From: an uncultured Alphaproteobacteria bacterium
GTDB taxonomy: Bacteria > Pseudomonadota > Alphaproteobacteria > Methylaequorales > Methylaequoraceae
Length of the DNA stretch: 64,000 bases
Assembly (NCBI GenBank): GCA_902617375.1
Contig: CACMWI010000005.1
Location: 1 to 64,000 of the forward strand
Direction: 5' to 3'
The translations under genes were made by a program, and so were the position numbers. The stretch's first letter is position 1. Each line of letters begins with the position of its first letter. This document shows positions 20,565 to 32,332 of this stretch, one piece after another. The notes beneath the pieces are model-generated. The model worked only from the letters and a program-made list of their open reading frames with translations. It ran no database searches and had not been told where the DNA came from.

Positions 20565-20629
20565 TAATTTCAAACATTGATCAGAAACTTTTCTTATGCT
20601 AAGAACAAATTTTAATTTAAGAGAAAGAC

Positions 20630-21172
20630 TTGACTAAAAACGCTGAAAACATAAATGAGATTTGTAAAAGATATGCTAATGCTCTTATTTTGTCGTCTGA
20701 AGACAAAAACGAATTAAAAATAATTACTGAGAATTTCGAGCATTTTAATAAAATTTTAAGGGCTTCCAACGATTTATCGGGTTATATAAAAAACCCTCTA
20801 ATAAACTCACAAAAAAAGTCACTTATTTTGAAAAAAATTTGTAAATCTTTTTCATACAATCAGTTTTTCTCAGGTTTTATTGGTGTTTTAACTAAGCATG
20901 GTAAAATAAATCTGCAAGAAAAAATTTTAAGTGAGTACAAAAGGATAATTGATTTGAAAGATGGTTTAACAGAAATAGTTGTCACAACCTCTGAGCCATT
21001 AGAAAAAGAAGTAGAAATAAAATTAAAAGCAAAACTGTCTGATTCTCTAAAATCGAAAATTAAGCTCACAAAAATAATAGATAAAGAGATTATAGGGGGA
21101 ATAAAAATTAAAATTAAGTCTATAATGATTGATAATTCTATTAAGTCAAAACTAACGGAATTTGAAATTTAA
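20630..21172 (+). CDS. atpH: ATP synthase F1 subunit delta
   Basis: Peripheral-stalk subunit joining F1 to F0. The start is TTG at 20630, preceded by AAGAGAAAG. The 180-residue protein has the OSCP/delta pattern: ICKRYANALI at the N-terminus and a C-terminal KIIDKEIIGGIKIKI segment. It begins the F1 operon atpHAGDC. The F0 genes atpBEF are not in the window, which is the usual split organisation in alphaproteobacteria. Confidence 0.95.
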   Translation: MTKNAENINEICKRYANALILSSEDKNELKIITENFEHFNKILRASNDLSGYIKNPLINSQKKSLILKKICKSFSYNQFFSGFIGVLTKHGKINLQEKILSEYKRIIDLKDGLTEIVVTTSEPLEKEVEIKLKAKLSDSLKSKIKLTKIIDKEIIGGIKIKIKSIMIDNSIKSKLTEFEI

Positions 21173-21187
21173 GGAAAGGTAAAATTA

Positions 21188-22738
21188 ATGACAATTGATG
21201 CATCTGAAATCTCAGCAATATTAAAATCTGAAATCAAAAATCTTGACAACGATCCAACAATTTCTGAAGTTGGTACAGTATTAACAGTAGGCGACGGTAT
21301 TGCAAGAGTTTATGGCTTGGACAACGTGCAAGCTGGAGAAATGGTTGAATTTCCTGGAAAAGTAAAAGGAATGGCACTCAATTTAGAGGACGATAACGTT
21401 GGAGTTGTTATTTTCGGTAGTGATAAATCCATCAAAGAGGGGGACGTTGTTAAGAGAACAAATTCAATTGTTGAAGTGCCAACTGGAAAAGATTTATTAG
21501 GAAGGGTTGTTGATGGACTTGGAAACCCTATTGATGGAAAAGGTCCTCTTAAAGACATCGTATACAGACGTGCAGAACTAAAAGCTCCAGGCATTATTCC
21601 GAGAAAATCAGTTCATGAACCAATGCAAACTGGAATAAAAGCAATAGACAGCTTAATACCAATTGGGCGAGGTCAACGAGAATTAATTATTGGTGACCGT
21701 CAAACCGGGAAAACATCAGTAATAGTGGATACAATAATAAATCAAAGAGAAATTAACAATTCGGATAATGAGTCAAAAAAACTATATTGTATTTATGTTT
21801 CTATAGGACAAAAGAGATCCACAGTTGCACAGATAGTGAAGACGCTCGAAGATAATGATGCAATGAAATACTCTATTGTGGTTGCTGCAACTGCATCTGA
21901 TCCTGCTCCACTACAGTTTCTAGCACCTTACACAGGTTGTGCCATGGGGGAATATTTCAGAGACAATGGAATGCATGCTGTAATTTTTTACGATGATTTA
22001 TCTAAACAAGCTGTGGCTTACAGACAAATGTCTCTTTTACTTAGAAGACCTCCTGGAAGAGAAGCGTTCCCTGGTGATGTATTTTACATTCATTCAAGAT
22101 TGCTAGAACGAGCTGCAAAAATGGGAGAAAAAAATGGTTTAGGATCATTAACTTCGTTGCCCGTCATTGAAACACAAGCGGGTGACGTTTCTGCTTATAT
22201 TCCAACGAACGTTATTTCAATAACTGACGGACAAATTTTTTTAGAAACCGAACTCTTTTTTAAAGGCATCAGGCCTGCCGTGAATGTAGGTTTATCTGTG
22301 AGCCGTGTTGGATCTGCAGCTCAAATTAAAGCAATGAAACAAGTTTCAGGTTCAATCAAACTTGATCTGGCACAATTTAGGGAAATGGAGGCGTTTTCGC
22401 AATTCGCATCTGATTTAGACCAATCTACAAGGAATCTTCTTGAAAGAGGAAGAAGATTAACTGAAATTCTTAAACAACCGCAATATGCTCCTTTAAAAGT
22501 TGAAGAACAAGTTGTAGTAATATTTTCAGGAGTAAGAGGCCATCTTGATAAAATTTCTATTAATGATATTACAAAGTTTGAAAAGTATCTTCTAGAAAAA
22601 ATTCGAAATGAAGGAAAACAAATTTTAGAATCGATTAAAAAAGAACAGAGTATTAGTGACGAACTTGACAAGAAGTTGGGCGGTTTCATTGAAAATTTAG
22701 TAAAAGAGTTTTTGGAGAAAAATAATGCCAAGTCTTAA
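21188..22738 (+). CDS. atpA: ATP synthase F1 subunit alpha
   Basis: Nucleotide-binding, non-catalytic subunit of F1. The 516-residue protein has GDRQTGKTS (P-loop) near residue 170, the [21 protein letters not shown] block in the N-terminal barrel, [15 protein letters not shown] near the C-terminal domain, and the NELL-type C-terminal helical domain. AGGAAAGG upstream of the ATG is a good ribosome-binding site. The end overlaps atpG by 14 bases. Confidence 0.98.
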   Translation: MTIDASEISAILKSEIKNLDNDPTISEVGTVLTVGDGIARVYGLDNVQAGEMVEFPGKVKGMALNLEDDNVGVVIFGSDKSIKEGDVVKRTNSIVEVPTGKDLLGRVVDGLGNPIDGKGPLKDIVYRRAELKAPGIIPRKSVHEPMQTGIKAIDSLIPIGRGQRELIIGDRQTGKTSVIVDTIINQREINNSDNESKKLYCIYVSIGQKRSTVAQIVKTLEDNDAMKYSIVVAATASDPAPLQFLAPYTGCAMGEYFRDNGMHAVIFYDDLSKQAVAYRQMSLLLRRPPGREAFPGDVFYIHSRLLERAAKMGEKNGLGSLTSLPVIETQAGDVSAYIPTNVISITDGQIFLETELFFKGIRPAVNVGLSVSRVGSAAQIKAMKQVSGSIKLDLAQFREMEAFSQFASDLDQSTRNLLERGRRLTEILKQPQYAPLKVEEQVVVIFSGVRGHLDKISINDITKFEKYLLEKIRNEGKQILESIKKEQSISDELDKKLGGFIENLVKEFLEKNNAKS

Positions 22739-23600
22739 AGATTTAAGAAACAGAATATCCAGTGTTAAGTCAACCAAAAAAATTACCTCTGCAATGAAGA
22801 TGGTTGCAGCAGCAAAATTAAAAAGAGCACAAGATAATGCAGAGAAGACCAGACCATATGCAAGAAAAATGAGTGAAATTGTAAATTCTTTAGTTGTAAA
22901 TAATAAATCAAAAGAATTTAAGTTTTCAGAAAAAAAATCTAAAACAACCAGAAATATACTTCTTATAGTGTGTTCTGCAGACAGAGGGCTATGTGGAGGA
23001 TTCAACGGTTCAATAATAAAATTTTCAAAAAAACTATCAGAGAAAATAATTAATGATGGGGGGCAAGTCAGTTATATATTTGTTGGTAAAAAAGCTCACC
23101 AATCTCTTCAAAGATTTTGCGGTGAATCTATCCTGGACTTTTTTTCCGATATTGCTAATCCATCTATTAAATTTGAATTAGCCAGTTCTATAAGAGATAG
23201 AATATTGGAACTTTTTCTTAATGATTCAATGAATGAATGTCATTTAATATATACCGAATTTAAGAGTGCAATTTCTCAAACTGTACAATCCCTTAAGCTT
23301 CTCCCGTTAAACGCAGTAGATACGAACAATAATAGTAGTTCAAATAAATCTTACGATTTTGAACCAAGTGAGGAGGAAATTTTGAATGAAATAATCCCTA
23401 AAAATATTGCAATACAAATTCATACTGCTCTACTTGAAAACCTAGCAAGTGAGCAAGGGTCGAGAATGACTGCTATGGATAATGCAACAAGAAATGCAAA
23501 TGACATGATAGACAATTTAACGCTATTTTATAATAGGTCAAGACAAGCTCTTATTACAAAAGAGTTAATTGAAATAATTTCTGGTGCAGAAGCTGTTTAA
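22725..23600 (+). CDS. atpG: ATP synthase F1 subunit gamma
   Basis: Central rotor shaft of F1. The 291-residue protein starts [20 protein letters not shown] and has [25 protein letters not shown] near residue 85, and the C-terminal helix [18 protein letters not shown]. The start lies inside the end of atpA, after TTTGGAGAAA. It is in the expected position between atpA and atpD. Confidence 0.97.
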   Translation: MPSLKDLRNRISSVKSTKKITSAMKMVAAAKLKRAQDNAEKTRPYARKMSEIVNSLVVNNKSKEFKFSEKKSKTTRNILLIVCSADRGLCGGFNGSIIKFSKKLSEKIINDGGQVSYIFVGKKAHQSLQRFCGESILDFFSDIANPSIKFELASSIRDRILELFLNDSMNECHLIYTEFKSAISQTVQSLKLLPLNAVDTNNNSSSNKSYDFEPSEEEILNEIIPKNIAIQIHTALLENLASEQGSRMTAMDNATRNANDMIDNLTLFYNRSRQALITKELIEIISGAEAV

Positions 23601-23603
23601 TAA

Positions 23604-25034
<1,431 letters not shown>

Positions 25035-25038
25035 TATA

Positions 25039-25401
25039 ATGAAACAATTTAAACTTGAAATAATCTCACCCAATGAGATCGTATTTGAAAAAGAGATTGA
25101 TCTTGTTGTTTTACCTGGAAGCGAAGGTGACTTTGGTATTCTTAAAGGTCATATGCCATTTTTAACATCTTTGAGAGTTGGAATAGTTTATATTTATCTA
25201 GAAAAAAAAATAATTGAAACTTTTTTAGTAACGGGAGGCATTGTTGAAGTTTCACAAAACAGATGTTCACTTTTAACTGAAGAAGTAATTAATACCAACT
25301 CTGTTAGTTCAACAAATAAGATTGAAGAATCATCAAATAAGGATGAGATAAACTTGAACAGATTAAAAGAAAAGGCATTAGAAAAACTCTATTACTCTTG
25401 A
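25039..25401 (+). CDS. atpC: ATP synthase F1 subunit epsilon
   Basis: Rotor subunit that links gamma to the c-ring and regulates hydrolysis. The 120-residue protein has LEIISPNEIVFEKEIDLVVLPGSEGDFGILKGHMPF at its N-terminal beta-sandwich (first 45 residues) and a shortened, divergent C-terminal region. It closes the operon. Its last ten bases overlap the 3' end of convergent rppH. Confidence 0.94.
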   Translation: MKQFKLEIISPNEIVFEKEIDLVVLPGSEGDFGILKGHMPFLTSLRVGIVYIYLEKKIIETFLVTGGIVEVSQNRCSLLTEEVINTNSVSSTNKIEESSNKDEINLNRLKEKALEKLYYS

Positions 25402-25862
25402 TAATGATTTCTAAAATTTTTAAGTACTTTTTTATATAATGTTCTTTTAAACGGAACAACCAAATCCAAACAATCAGTTGGATTTATCCATCTCCAATCA
25501 CAAAACTCAGGGTTTTTAAACTTATTTAAATCTATTTGATCATCATTACCAAAAAATCGGCAGGCAAACCAAATCTGTTTTTGTCCAATATACTTTCCGT
25601 TCCAGACTTCATTAACCAATTCTTGAGGAAGTTTATACTCTAACCATGCACTTGTTTTGCTTATTATCTTATAACTATTATTTAATCCAGTTTCCTCCAT
25701 TAGTTCCCTTTTCATGGCATTTTCAGGTGATTCTGGTCCATCTATTCCACCTTGTGGCATTTGCCAGTATTCATTTTTATAGTCAAATCTCTTTCCTACC
25801 CAAAGTTGATTTCTTTTATTTATAAGAAAAATACCAACACCTTTGCGATATTTTTGTTTCAT
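25392..25862 (-). CDS. rppH: RNA pyrophosphohydrolase (Nudix)
   Basis: Removes pyrophosphate from the 5' end of mRNA and starts decay. The 156-residue protein has RKGVGIFLINKRNQLWVGKR at the N-terminus, MPQGGID, and a perfect Nudix box with REL-MEETGL near residues 50-56. Late motifs WRWINP and FKRTLY are typical of RppH/NudH. The gene lies downstream of ctpA, as in many alphaproteobacteria. Confidence 0.95.
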   Translation of the reverse strand: MKQKYRKGVGIFLINKRNQLWVGKRFDYKNEYWQMPQGGIDGPESPENAMKRELMEETGLNNSYKIISKTSAWLEYKLPQELVNEVWNGKYIGQKQIWFACRFFGNDDQIDLNKFKNPEFCDWRWINPTDCLDLVVPFKRTLYKKVLKNFRNHYQE

Positions 25863-25875
25863 AAAGTTTAAACAA

Positions 25876-27129
25876 TTAGTTTGAAGACTTTTTATTTACT
25901 AAATTTATAGCAAGTATCAAATCAAAAGCTCTTGTGAGTTGATAATCGTCAGTCTTTTCTTCATCTTTTTTTGAAGAAGACTTATTCTCATTTGTATTGG
26001 AATTTTCTTGATCGTTATCTATTGCACCCCTTAGATCTGATTCTTTTCTGCTACTTGGTTCATCAACCTTTTTAAGTTCAGCTTGTTCAACTAAAATATC
26101 AGGGTCAATTCCTGTTTTCTGAATCGATCTTCCTGATGGAGTATAATATTTCGCAGTAGTCAACTTTAATGCTACATCTTCTCCCGAGGGAATTATCGTC
26201 TGTACAGATCCTTTACCAAAAGATTTTGTTCCCATAATAATTGCTCTTTTATGGTCTTGAAGAGCTCCTGCAACGATTTCAGATGCAGAGGCACTTCCCT
26301 GATTTATTAAAACTATTAAAGGAAGTCCTCCGGTAAGATCATTCTTCACAGCATTATATCTACTTCCTTGCTTTCCATTTTTTCCTCTTGTTGAAACAAT
26401 TTCACCTTTATCCAAGAATATATCTGTAACATTAACCGCTTGATCCAATAAGCCACCTGGATTATTCCGAAGGTCTAAAACATAACCTATCAGTTTCTCT
26501 TTCTTAAAACTTTTAATTGAATCTATTATTTGTCTATCAACCTTTTGGTTGAATGAAGATACTCTGATATATCCAATATTATTTTCCACCCTAGCTTTAA
26601 CTGCTTTCAGCTGTATGATAGCTCTAGTTATAAAAATCTGAAGATTTTCGTTTTCGTTTCTATTAATCGTGAGTTTTATTTTAGATCCAACTTTTCCCCT
26701 CATAATTGATACTGCTTCAGACAAGGTCATACCTAAAACAGGTTCATCGTCTAGATGCGTTATTAGATCACCAGACTTTATTCCAGCTTTATCGGCAGGA
26801 GTGTCATCAATTGGAGCTATTACCTTTACAAAACCATTTTCAAGTGTAACTTCAATACCCAATCCTCCAAATTCTCCTTTCGTCTGCACCTTCAACTCAT
26901 TAAGTTCGTCATAATTAAGATATGTTGAATGAGGGTCAAGCGAGCTTAACATGCCCTCTATCGCCGATTCAATCAGATCTTTTGATGTTACATCTTCTAC
27001 ATAGTTATTTTTTATTTTCTCGAAGGCCTCGCCAAATAGATTGAGATATTTGTAAACATCTCTATCTTCCTCGGTTTTCAATGAAAAAGGGAGAATTAAA
27101 AGTAATAAAAGTATAAGTAAATTCTTCAT
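25876..27129 (-). CDS. ctpA: C-terminal processing protease (S41)
   Basis: Periplasmic serine protease. The 417-residue protein begins with a hydrophobic signal peptide (MKNLLILLLLLILPFSLK), then a PDZ domain around residues 85-165, then the S41 core. The catalytic serine is in NQGSASASEIVAGALQDH and the lysine in GTKSFGKGSVQT. The C-terminal tail is Ser/Lys/Asp-rich. It follows envC by 32 bases. The gpmI-envC-ctpA-rppH order is conserved in alphaproteobacteria. Confidence 0.95.
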   Translation of the reverse strand: MKNLLILLLLLILPFSLKTEEDRDVYKYLNLFGEAFEKIKNNYVEDVTSKDLIESAIEGMLSSLDPHSTYLNYDELNELKVQTKGEFGGLGIEVTLENGFVKVIAPIDDTPADKAGIKSGDLITHLDDEPVLGMTLSEAVSIMRGKVGSKIKLTINRNENENLQIFITRAIIQLKAVKARVENNIGYIRVSSFNQKVDRQIIDSIKSFKKEKLIGYVLDLRNNPGGLLDQAVNVTDIFLDKGEIVSTRGKNGKQGSRYNAVKNDLTGGLPLIVLINQGSASASEIVAGALQDHKRAIIMGTKSFGKGSVQTIIPSGEDVALKLTTAKYYTPSGRSIQKTGIDPDILVEQAELKKVDEPSSRKESDLRGAIDNDQENSNTNENKSSSKKDEEKTDDYQLTRAFDLILAINLVNKKSSN

Positions 27130-27161
27130 AATAATAATATAGTGTTGATTATGCAGTTTTT

Positions 27162-28175
27162 TTATAAAATCTCAACTTTTGATTTAGGATCAACAATTTT
27201 ACCATTTTCTCTTAACTCAAAATAGAGTTGACTTTGAAGCGTTGGGGAAATTTTCGCAATCGGCTCTCCTGCCAGAACTTCGTTTCCAGTAGAAATTAAT
27301 AAATTTCTCATACCAATCAACACTGAGGTGAATCCTTTGTTATCTTTTATCATTACTAAATTCCCAAAACTCTTAAACTTATTAGCATACACTACAGTAC
27401 CATCCATTGGTGATGTAACAAATGAATCTTCTTTAACCTTAAAAACCAATCCATTTTTAAGTTTATGTTGGTCTTTTCCTTCTCCATAATCTGAGATTAT
27501 TTCACCTGAAACTGGCATTTTAATTCTTGATTTTATTTTTGATATAATTTTTCTCTTGGTTTCTGCTGCTCTTACTAAGTCATTTAAATTTTTTGATTTT
27601 TTTCTAAGATCTTTGGCCTTTTCCTTTAGTTTTTTATTAGTTTTCATTTTCTTTTGAACTTTAGCTACTTCTTCAATTTTTTTTTCAAGCATTAACAGTT
27701 TTTTTTTTAGATTTTTCTTTTTAGTTTTATAATTTTCTAATTCTAAAGCCAAATTATTATCGATTGACTTTAAATTTTCTAAATTTAAAAAATAATCATT
27801 AATTCCAGTTTTTACTTCCTTTAAAAAAAATTCTCTTATTATCTGTTTTGTAATTAATTCCTGCGACGAATTATTAATATTCCTAACAATTCTTGTAAAT
27901 TGATTGGTGTAAAACTTGTCTTGTAGTAAAAAAATTATTCTCCTACCCAACAAATCCTTATTTTTTATGTATCTATTAATAATAATTTTTTTTTGAGTAT
28001 TTCTATCTACATCAATTTTTATTTTTTTTAATTCTTTATTGTTTGTCAAAATTTCATTGTGAATATTTACAGTTTGTTTTTTTAAACTGTTTAATTTAAC
28101 TTTCAAATCTACGTTTTTAGCCATTGAATTCGAAAAGTTCAAAAATACTAAAATTATTATAAAGATCTGTATCAT
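27162..28175 (-). CDS. envC: EnvC-type murein hydrolase activator
   Basis: Periplasmic activator of cell-wall amidases at division. The protein (337 residues) has a signal peptide, a long Lys-rich coiled coil (about residues 25-215), and a C-terminal LytM/M23 domain. The zinc-binding His/Asp/HxH residues are absent; for example LYFELRENG stands where the HxH motif would be. This is the normal state of EnvC proteins, which activate rather than cut. It starts inside the gpmI end... here with an ATGA overlap on its downstream partner order, and its function is expected to depend on FtsEX (42950-44491). Confidence 0.88.
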   Translation of the reverse strand: MIQIFIIILVFLNFSNSMAKNVDLKVKLNSLKKQTVNIHNEILTNNKELKKIKIDVDRNTQKKIIINRYIKNKDLLGRRIIFLLQDKFYTNQFTRIVRNINNSSQELITKQIIREFFLKEVKTGINDYFLNLENLKSIDNNLALELENYKTKKKNLKKKLLMLEKKIEEVAKVQKKMKTNKKLKEKAKDLRKKSKNLNDLVRAAETKRKIISKIKSRIKMPVSGEIISDYGEGKDQHKLKNGLVFKVKEDSFVTSPMDGTVVYANKFKSFGNLVMIKDNKGFTSVLIGMRNLLISTGNEVLAGEPIAKISPTLQSQLYFELRENGKIVDPKSKVEIL

Positions 28176-29677
28176 TTAATAAGTGGTTTTCCTTTCATAA
28201 CATTTGGAATTTCAAGACCGAGAAGCTTTAGTACTGTTGGGGCAATATCTGCAAGCTTACCAGTTTTAATTGAATAATTAATTTTCTCACATATAGTAAA
28301 GGGAACCAAGTTTAGCGAATGAGTTGTACATGCTAGATTTTTTTTCTCATCGAACATATTTTCAGCATTACCGTGATCTGAGGTAAGAATAAGTGAATAT
28401 CCATTTTTTTTACATTGTTTAAAAATCTTTCCAATACATTCATCCACGGCCTCGATTGCTTTCACAGTTGCTTCAATATTACCTGTATGTCCAACCATAT
28501 CGGGATTAGCAAAATTTGTTATAATTAATTCGTATTTTTTTTTTTTTATATTTTCTATAACATGATCTCTTACCTCAAAAGCAGACATTTCTGGTTTCAT
28601 ATCGTAAGTTTTTACTCTAGGGGAGGGTATTAAAATTCTGTCCTCGCCAGTAAATTTTTCCTCGACACCACCATTAAGAAAATATGTTACATGAGCATAT
28701 TTTTCTGTCTCAGCTACTCTTAACTGTTTTAGTCCAAAACAAGAAACAACTTCGCCTAGCGTTTTTTTGATTTTAATTGATTCAAAAATTGGTTTAATTT
28801 TTTTTTTCAATCTTTTTGAATATTCAATCATACTTATTGGATTGAAAAATTTTGGTCTTTTATCTCTCTTAAAATAACTAAAATCGTCATCAAATATTGA
28901 TGATAGAATTTCTCTTACTCTATCGGCTCTATAATTTGTAATGAAAAACCCATCTCCATCTTTAGCTCCGTTATAACCATTGAAATTAGTTGGTTCAAAA
29001 AACTCGTCAGTGATGTGCTTTTTGTAACTTTCACTTATTGCAGATAAATACTTCCTCTTTTTTGGACCTGAACCTTCTATAATAGCTTTATAAGCTTTCT
29101 CAATTCTTTCCCATCTGTTATCCCTGTCCATAGCAAAAAAACGACCAGAGATACTCGCAATTTTTATATTTTTTCTATTACCTATTTTTTTAGTTAATAC
29201 GCGTAAATTTTCTTTCCCCCCAATTGGGGAACTATCCCTGCCATCTAAAATACAATGAATGTAAATATTTGGTTTATTTTTATTAAGAATTTCTATTAGA
29301 TCAAAAAGATGATCTTGATGCCCATGAACCCCTCCTTTTGATATCAGACCTAAAATGTGAATCCTTTTGCACTTGTCTAAAATATTTGTTATTAAAAATT
29401 TATTTTTTATTTCACCATTGCTGAATGATTTTGAAATCCTCATTACATCTTGGAGAATAATTCTTCCAGCTCCAATATTTGTATGTCCAACCTCAGAATT
29501 TCCAAATTGACCGGCTGGTAACCCTACATCATTTTCCGACGCTTTTAATTTTAAGTATCCGTATTTTTTAGTCAAATAATCAAAATTTTGTTTTTTTGCA
29601 AGAAAAATAGCATTATGGGAATTATTCTTTCCTAACCCCCAACCGTCTAAGATACAAACTAGTACTTTTTTTCTCAT
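28172..29677 (-). CDS. gpmI: 2,3-bisphosphoglycerate-independent phosphoglycerate mutase
   Basis: Manganese-dependent glycolytic mutase. The 501-residue protein has DGWGLGKNNSHNAI near residue 11, the catalytic serine in FGNSEVGHTNIGAGR near residue 60, LDGRDSSP, and the metal-binding TSDHGNAE near residue 435. The gene is seven bases after rlmH and its TGA shares four bases with the envC... ATG (ATGA read on the minus strand at 28175-28172). Confidence 0.96.
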   Translation of the reverse strand: MRKKVLVCILDGWGLGKNNSHNAIFLAKKQNFDYLTKKYGYLKLKASENDVGLPAGQFGNSEVGHTNIGAGRIILQDVMRISKSFSNGEIKNKFLITNILDKCKRIHILGLISKGGVHGHQDHLFDLIEILNKNKPNIYIHCILDGRDSSPIGGKENLRVLTKKIGNRKNIKIASISGRFFAMDRDNRWERIEKAYKAIIEGSGPKKRKYLSAISESYKKHITDEFFEPTNFNGYNGAKDGDGFFITNYRADRVREILSSIFDDDFSYFKRDKRPKFFNPISMIEYSKRLKKKIKPIFESIKIKKTLGEVVSCFGLKQLRVAETEKYAHVTYFLNGGVEEKFTGEDRILIPSPRVKTYDMKPEMSAFEVRDHVIENIKKKKYELIITNFANPDMVGHTGNIEATVKAIEAVDECIGKIFKQCKKNGYSLILTSDHGNAENMFDEKKNLACTTHSLNLVPFTICEKINYSIKTGKLADIAPTVLKLLGLEIPNVMKGKPLIK

Positions 29678-29684
29678 TTTATAA

Positions 29685-30137
29685 CTATTTATGATATCGA
29701 GAATTTTTTATAATTTCTAAACCTCTGTATATTTGTTCAATCAACATGACTCTAACAAGAAGATGGGGCCATGTTTGATTACCAAATGAGATTGTCAAAA
29801 ATGAATTTTTAAAAAAGCTGTCAAGCCCCTCTTCGCTCCCAATTATAAAATTTAACTTCTTACAACCTGAATTTATTTTATCTTTTAAAAAATCTGCAAA
29901 CTCTAAACTCGAAAAATTTTCACCACTTTTATCCAAAACAAAAACATTATTGTGATCTTGATTTTTTAAGAACTTAAGAATTTCTAGTTTTTCTAACTCC
30001 ATCTTTTTGTTCTTTTTATAGGTTTTTAATTCTATTAAAACTGTCTTGAACTTTATTCTTTTTTGGTAATATTCAAAAACACTCTTGAATTTTTGATTCA
30101 CTTTAAATTTACCTAAAGATAGGATATTAATTATCAT
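29685..30137 (-). CDS. rlmH: 23S rRNA pseudouridine-1915 methyltransferase RlmH
   Basis: SPOUT methyltransferase acting on helix 69 of 23S rRNA. The 150-residue protein has VLDKSGENFSSLEFA near residue 69, the SAM-site FIIGSEEGL near residue 99, and ends with the expected LVRVMLIEQIYRGLEI...YHK signature, including the terminal YHK. It is two bases downstream of rsfS, an order shared across proteobacteria. Confidence 0.95.
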   Translation of the reverse strand: MIINILSLGKFKVNQKFKSVFEYYQKRIKFKTVLIELKTYKKNKKMELEKLEILKFLKNQDHNNVFVLDKSGENFSSLEFADFLKDKINSGCKKLNFIIGSEEGLDSFFKNSFLTISFGNQTWPHLLVRVMLIEQIYRGLEIIKNSRYHK

Positions 30138-30139
30138 AT

Positions 30140-30496
30140 CTATCCAAATCCAAATTTTTCATCTTCTAAATCATTATGTTTCCAAATTTTTTCAAGTGAA
30201 TAATGTTCCCTTGTTTCTGGTTTAAAAACATTCAAAATAATATCTCCAAAATCCACTATTAACCAATCTGTAGAGTTAATACCTTCGGTTGAGAGAATGC
30301 GAGTTTTATTCAATTTTACAATATTAGAAACAATGGAATTTATATGTCTTGAAGATGTTCCACTCACAATGATCATATAATCTCCCAAGGCACTTCTATT
30401 TTTTATATTTATAATTTGTATGTCTTTTGCCTTAACATCCTCAAGATCTTGGACGATTTTATTAAGGAGAGTGTCAACTTCTGCATTTACTTTCAT
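30140..30496 (-). CDS. rsfS: Ribosomal silencing factor RsfS
   Basis: Binds L14 and blocks subunit joining under starvation. I use the ATG at 30496, which overlaps the nadD stop as ATGA and gives 118 residues. A longer frame from 30556 would run 64 bases into nadD. Motifs include ALGDYMIIVSGTSSRHINSI and DWLIVDFGDIILNVF near residue 82. The nadD-rsfS-rlmH order is standard. Confidence 0.93.
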   Translation of the reverse strand: MKVNAEVDTLLNKIVQDLEDVKAKDIQIINIKNRSALGDYMIIVSGTSSRHINSIVSNIVKLNKTRILSTEGINSTDWLIVDFGDIILNVFKPETREHYSLEKIWKHNDLEDEKFGFG

Positions 30497-31041
30497 TTTG
30501 ACTTTCTGATAAATGAGGAGGATAAATGATTTTTCAAACCACTTATAAAGGTCCAACTTGGAGTTAAGATTGATTGTGATTTTGCCAAAAGAATATTTTT
30601 AATTCTTGCCTTCCTGAAAAAAAATAATGCTTTACTTTTTGTTATATTAAAAGAGTAAGATGGTCTATCAAAAATTGCAATGGGAATATTATAAAATATT
30701 TTTTTCCATTCCTTCCATTCGTGAAGATTTTGAAGATTATCAGTTCCCATCAGCCAAATAAACTTTTTATTCTTAAACTTATTTTTTATATATAAAATTG
30801 TATCAATAGCATATATATTTTTATCTTCTCTAATCTTTAGTATTTTAACTCTTCTAAATTTTATAAATTTTTTTACCTGCTTAAATCTGTAATTGTAATT
30901 AGTACTTTTTTTTTTTAAAGGATTTTTATATGTAACTATCCACCAGACTTCTTGCAAATTTAACCTCATCAGTGCGTATTGGCTTATAAACTTATGTCCA
31001 TTATGAGGAGGATCAAAGGATCCACCTAGAATTCCAATCAT
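30493..31041 (-). CDS. nadD: Nicotinate-nucleotide adenylyltransferase
   Basis: Forms deamido-NAD from nicotinate mononucleotide and ATP. The ATG at 31041, preceded by AGGAAA, gives 182 residues starting MIGILGGSFDPPHNGH, the nucleotidyltransferase HxGH signature. An in-frame TTG at 31062 would add seven residues but has no better support. SSSFIRKS near the C-terminus is the second ATP-binding motif. nadA and nadC of the same pathway lie at 11521-13321. Confidence 0.94.
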   Translation of the reverse strand: MIGILGGSFDPPHNGHKFISQYALMRLNLQEVWWIVTYKNPLKKKSTNYNYRFKQVKKFIKFRRVKILKIREDKNIYAIDTILYIKNKFKNKKFIWLMGTDNLQNLHEWKEWKKIFYNIPIAIFDRPSYSFNITKSKALFFFRKARIKNILLAKSQSILTPSWTFISGLKNHLSSSFIRKSK

Positions 31042-31063
31042 TTTCCTATAAGATTTGTTCAAA

Positions 31064-32332
31064 TTATGGTCTAACTTGTCCTTTCCCTCTCACTTTATAT
31101 TTAAAACTCGTAAGTTGAGCAACTCCTACTGGCCCCCTTGCATGTACTTTTGAAGTTGAAATTCCTATTTCCGCTCCCATTCCAAATTCGCCACCATCTG
31201 CAAATTGTGTTGAAGTATTGTGCATTACAATTCCACTGTCCACATTATTTAAAAAAAATTCCGTGGCTTCCTTATCATTAGAAATAATTGCGTCTGTGTG
31301 CCCAGATCCATAATGATTTATGTGATCAACTGCTTCTTCTACTCCTTCGTTAACTGTTTTTATGGACACAATTTTATCCAAATATTCTGTTTTCCAATCT
31401 TCTTTTTCTGCTTTAATTACTAATGAGTTGAGTTCTTTTACAAAATTATCTCCCCTTACCTCACAACCAGAGTTCCTCAAAGATTTAATCAATCCAGGTA
31501 AATGAGTTTTCACCGCCTCTTTATCACAAAGAATAGTTTCAGTTGCTCCACAGATTCCGGGTCTTCTCATTTTTGCATTTAATGTTACATTTTTACTTAT
31601 TTCTTTGTCAGCAGATTTGTGAATATAAGTATGACAGATTCCGTCCAGATGTTTAAATACGTGGACTCTACTTTCATCTGATACTCTTTCAATTAGGGAC
31701 CTTCCTCCTCTAGGGATAATAACATCAACATATTTATCCATTTTAATTAAAGCTCCCACTGCCAATCTATCTTTTGTGGGAATATTCTGTAAAGTTCCTT
31801 CGGGAAGTTGAAATTTTCTAAGCGATTGATTAATTATCTCTACTATCTTTGATGAAGAATGATAACTTTCACTTCCTCCTCTTAAAATAAGTGGATTCCC
31901 AGACTTCAAGCACAAGCCTGCTGCGTCTGCAGCAACGTTGGGCCGAGATTCATAAATCACACCTATTACACCCAATGGAATTGATACTTTTTGTATTTTT
32001 AGGCCGTTAGGTCTTTTCCACTCTCCCAAAATTTTTCCAATTGGATCATCCAATTCTGAAATTTCGACTAAACCTTTGCAAATACTATCAATTCTGTTGG
32101 AATCTAACATCAATCTGTCAAGAAGTGACGAATTTAATTTTTTTTTATTTTCTTCGATATCTATTGAATTATGATCAATGATTAGATTTTTATTTTTTTT
32201 TAAATTGTCGGCTGCATCTAATAAAACATCATTCTTTTTTTTAGAGGAAAGTAAAGAAATCCTTAAGGAAGCTTCCTTGGCTTTAATACCAATTTTTAAA
32301 ACTTGTTCTTCGATTTGTTTTTGTTTATTCAT
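31064..32332 (-). CDS. proA: Gamma-glutamyl phosphate reductase
   Basis: Second step of proline synthesis; NADPH-dependent reduction of glutamyl phosphate. The 422-residue aldehyde-dehydrogenase-fold protein has VIYESRPNVAADAAGLCLKSGNP near residue 116, and the catalytic cysteine in MRRPGICGATETIL. ASTVHARGPVG-like TSKVHARGPVG near the C-terminus is typical. It overlaps the end of proB by eight bases. Confidence 0.96.
   Translation of the reverse strand: MNKQKQIEEQVLKIGIKAKEASLRISLLSSKKKNDVLLDAADNLKKNKNLIIDHNSIDIEENKKKLNSSLLDRLMLDSNRIDSICKGLVEISELDDPIGKILGEWKRPNGLKIQKVSIPLGVIGVIYESRPNVAADAAGLCLKSGNPLILRGGSESYHSSSKIVEIINQSLRKFQLPEGTLQNIPTKDRLAVGALIKMDKYVDVIIPRGGRSLIERVSDESRVHVFKHLDGICHTYIHKSADKEISKNVTLNAKMRRPGICGATETILCDKEAVKTHLPGLIKSLRNSGCEVRGDNFVKELNSLVIKAEKEDWKTEYLDKIVSIKTVNEGVEEAVDHINHYGSGHTDAIISNDKEATEFFLNNVDSGIVMHNTSTQFADGGEFGMGAEIGISTSKVHARGPVGVAQLTSFKYKVRGKGQVRP

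Noticed and set aside
27162-27520. Loss of zinc ligands in the M23 domain of the EnvC-like protein as an anomaly
   Set aside because: EnvC proteins are normally degenerate at the metal site and act as amidase activators, so this is a family property.
30497-30556. N-terminally extended RsfS start
   Set aside because: The 64-base overlap with nadD is out of style here, while ATG 30496 gives a clean ATGA overlap and the normal family N-terminus.
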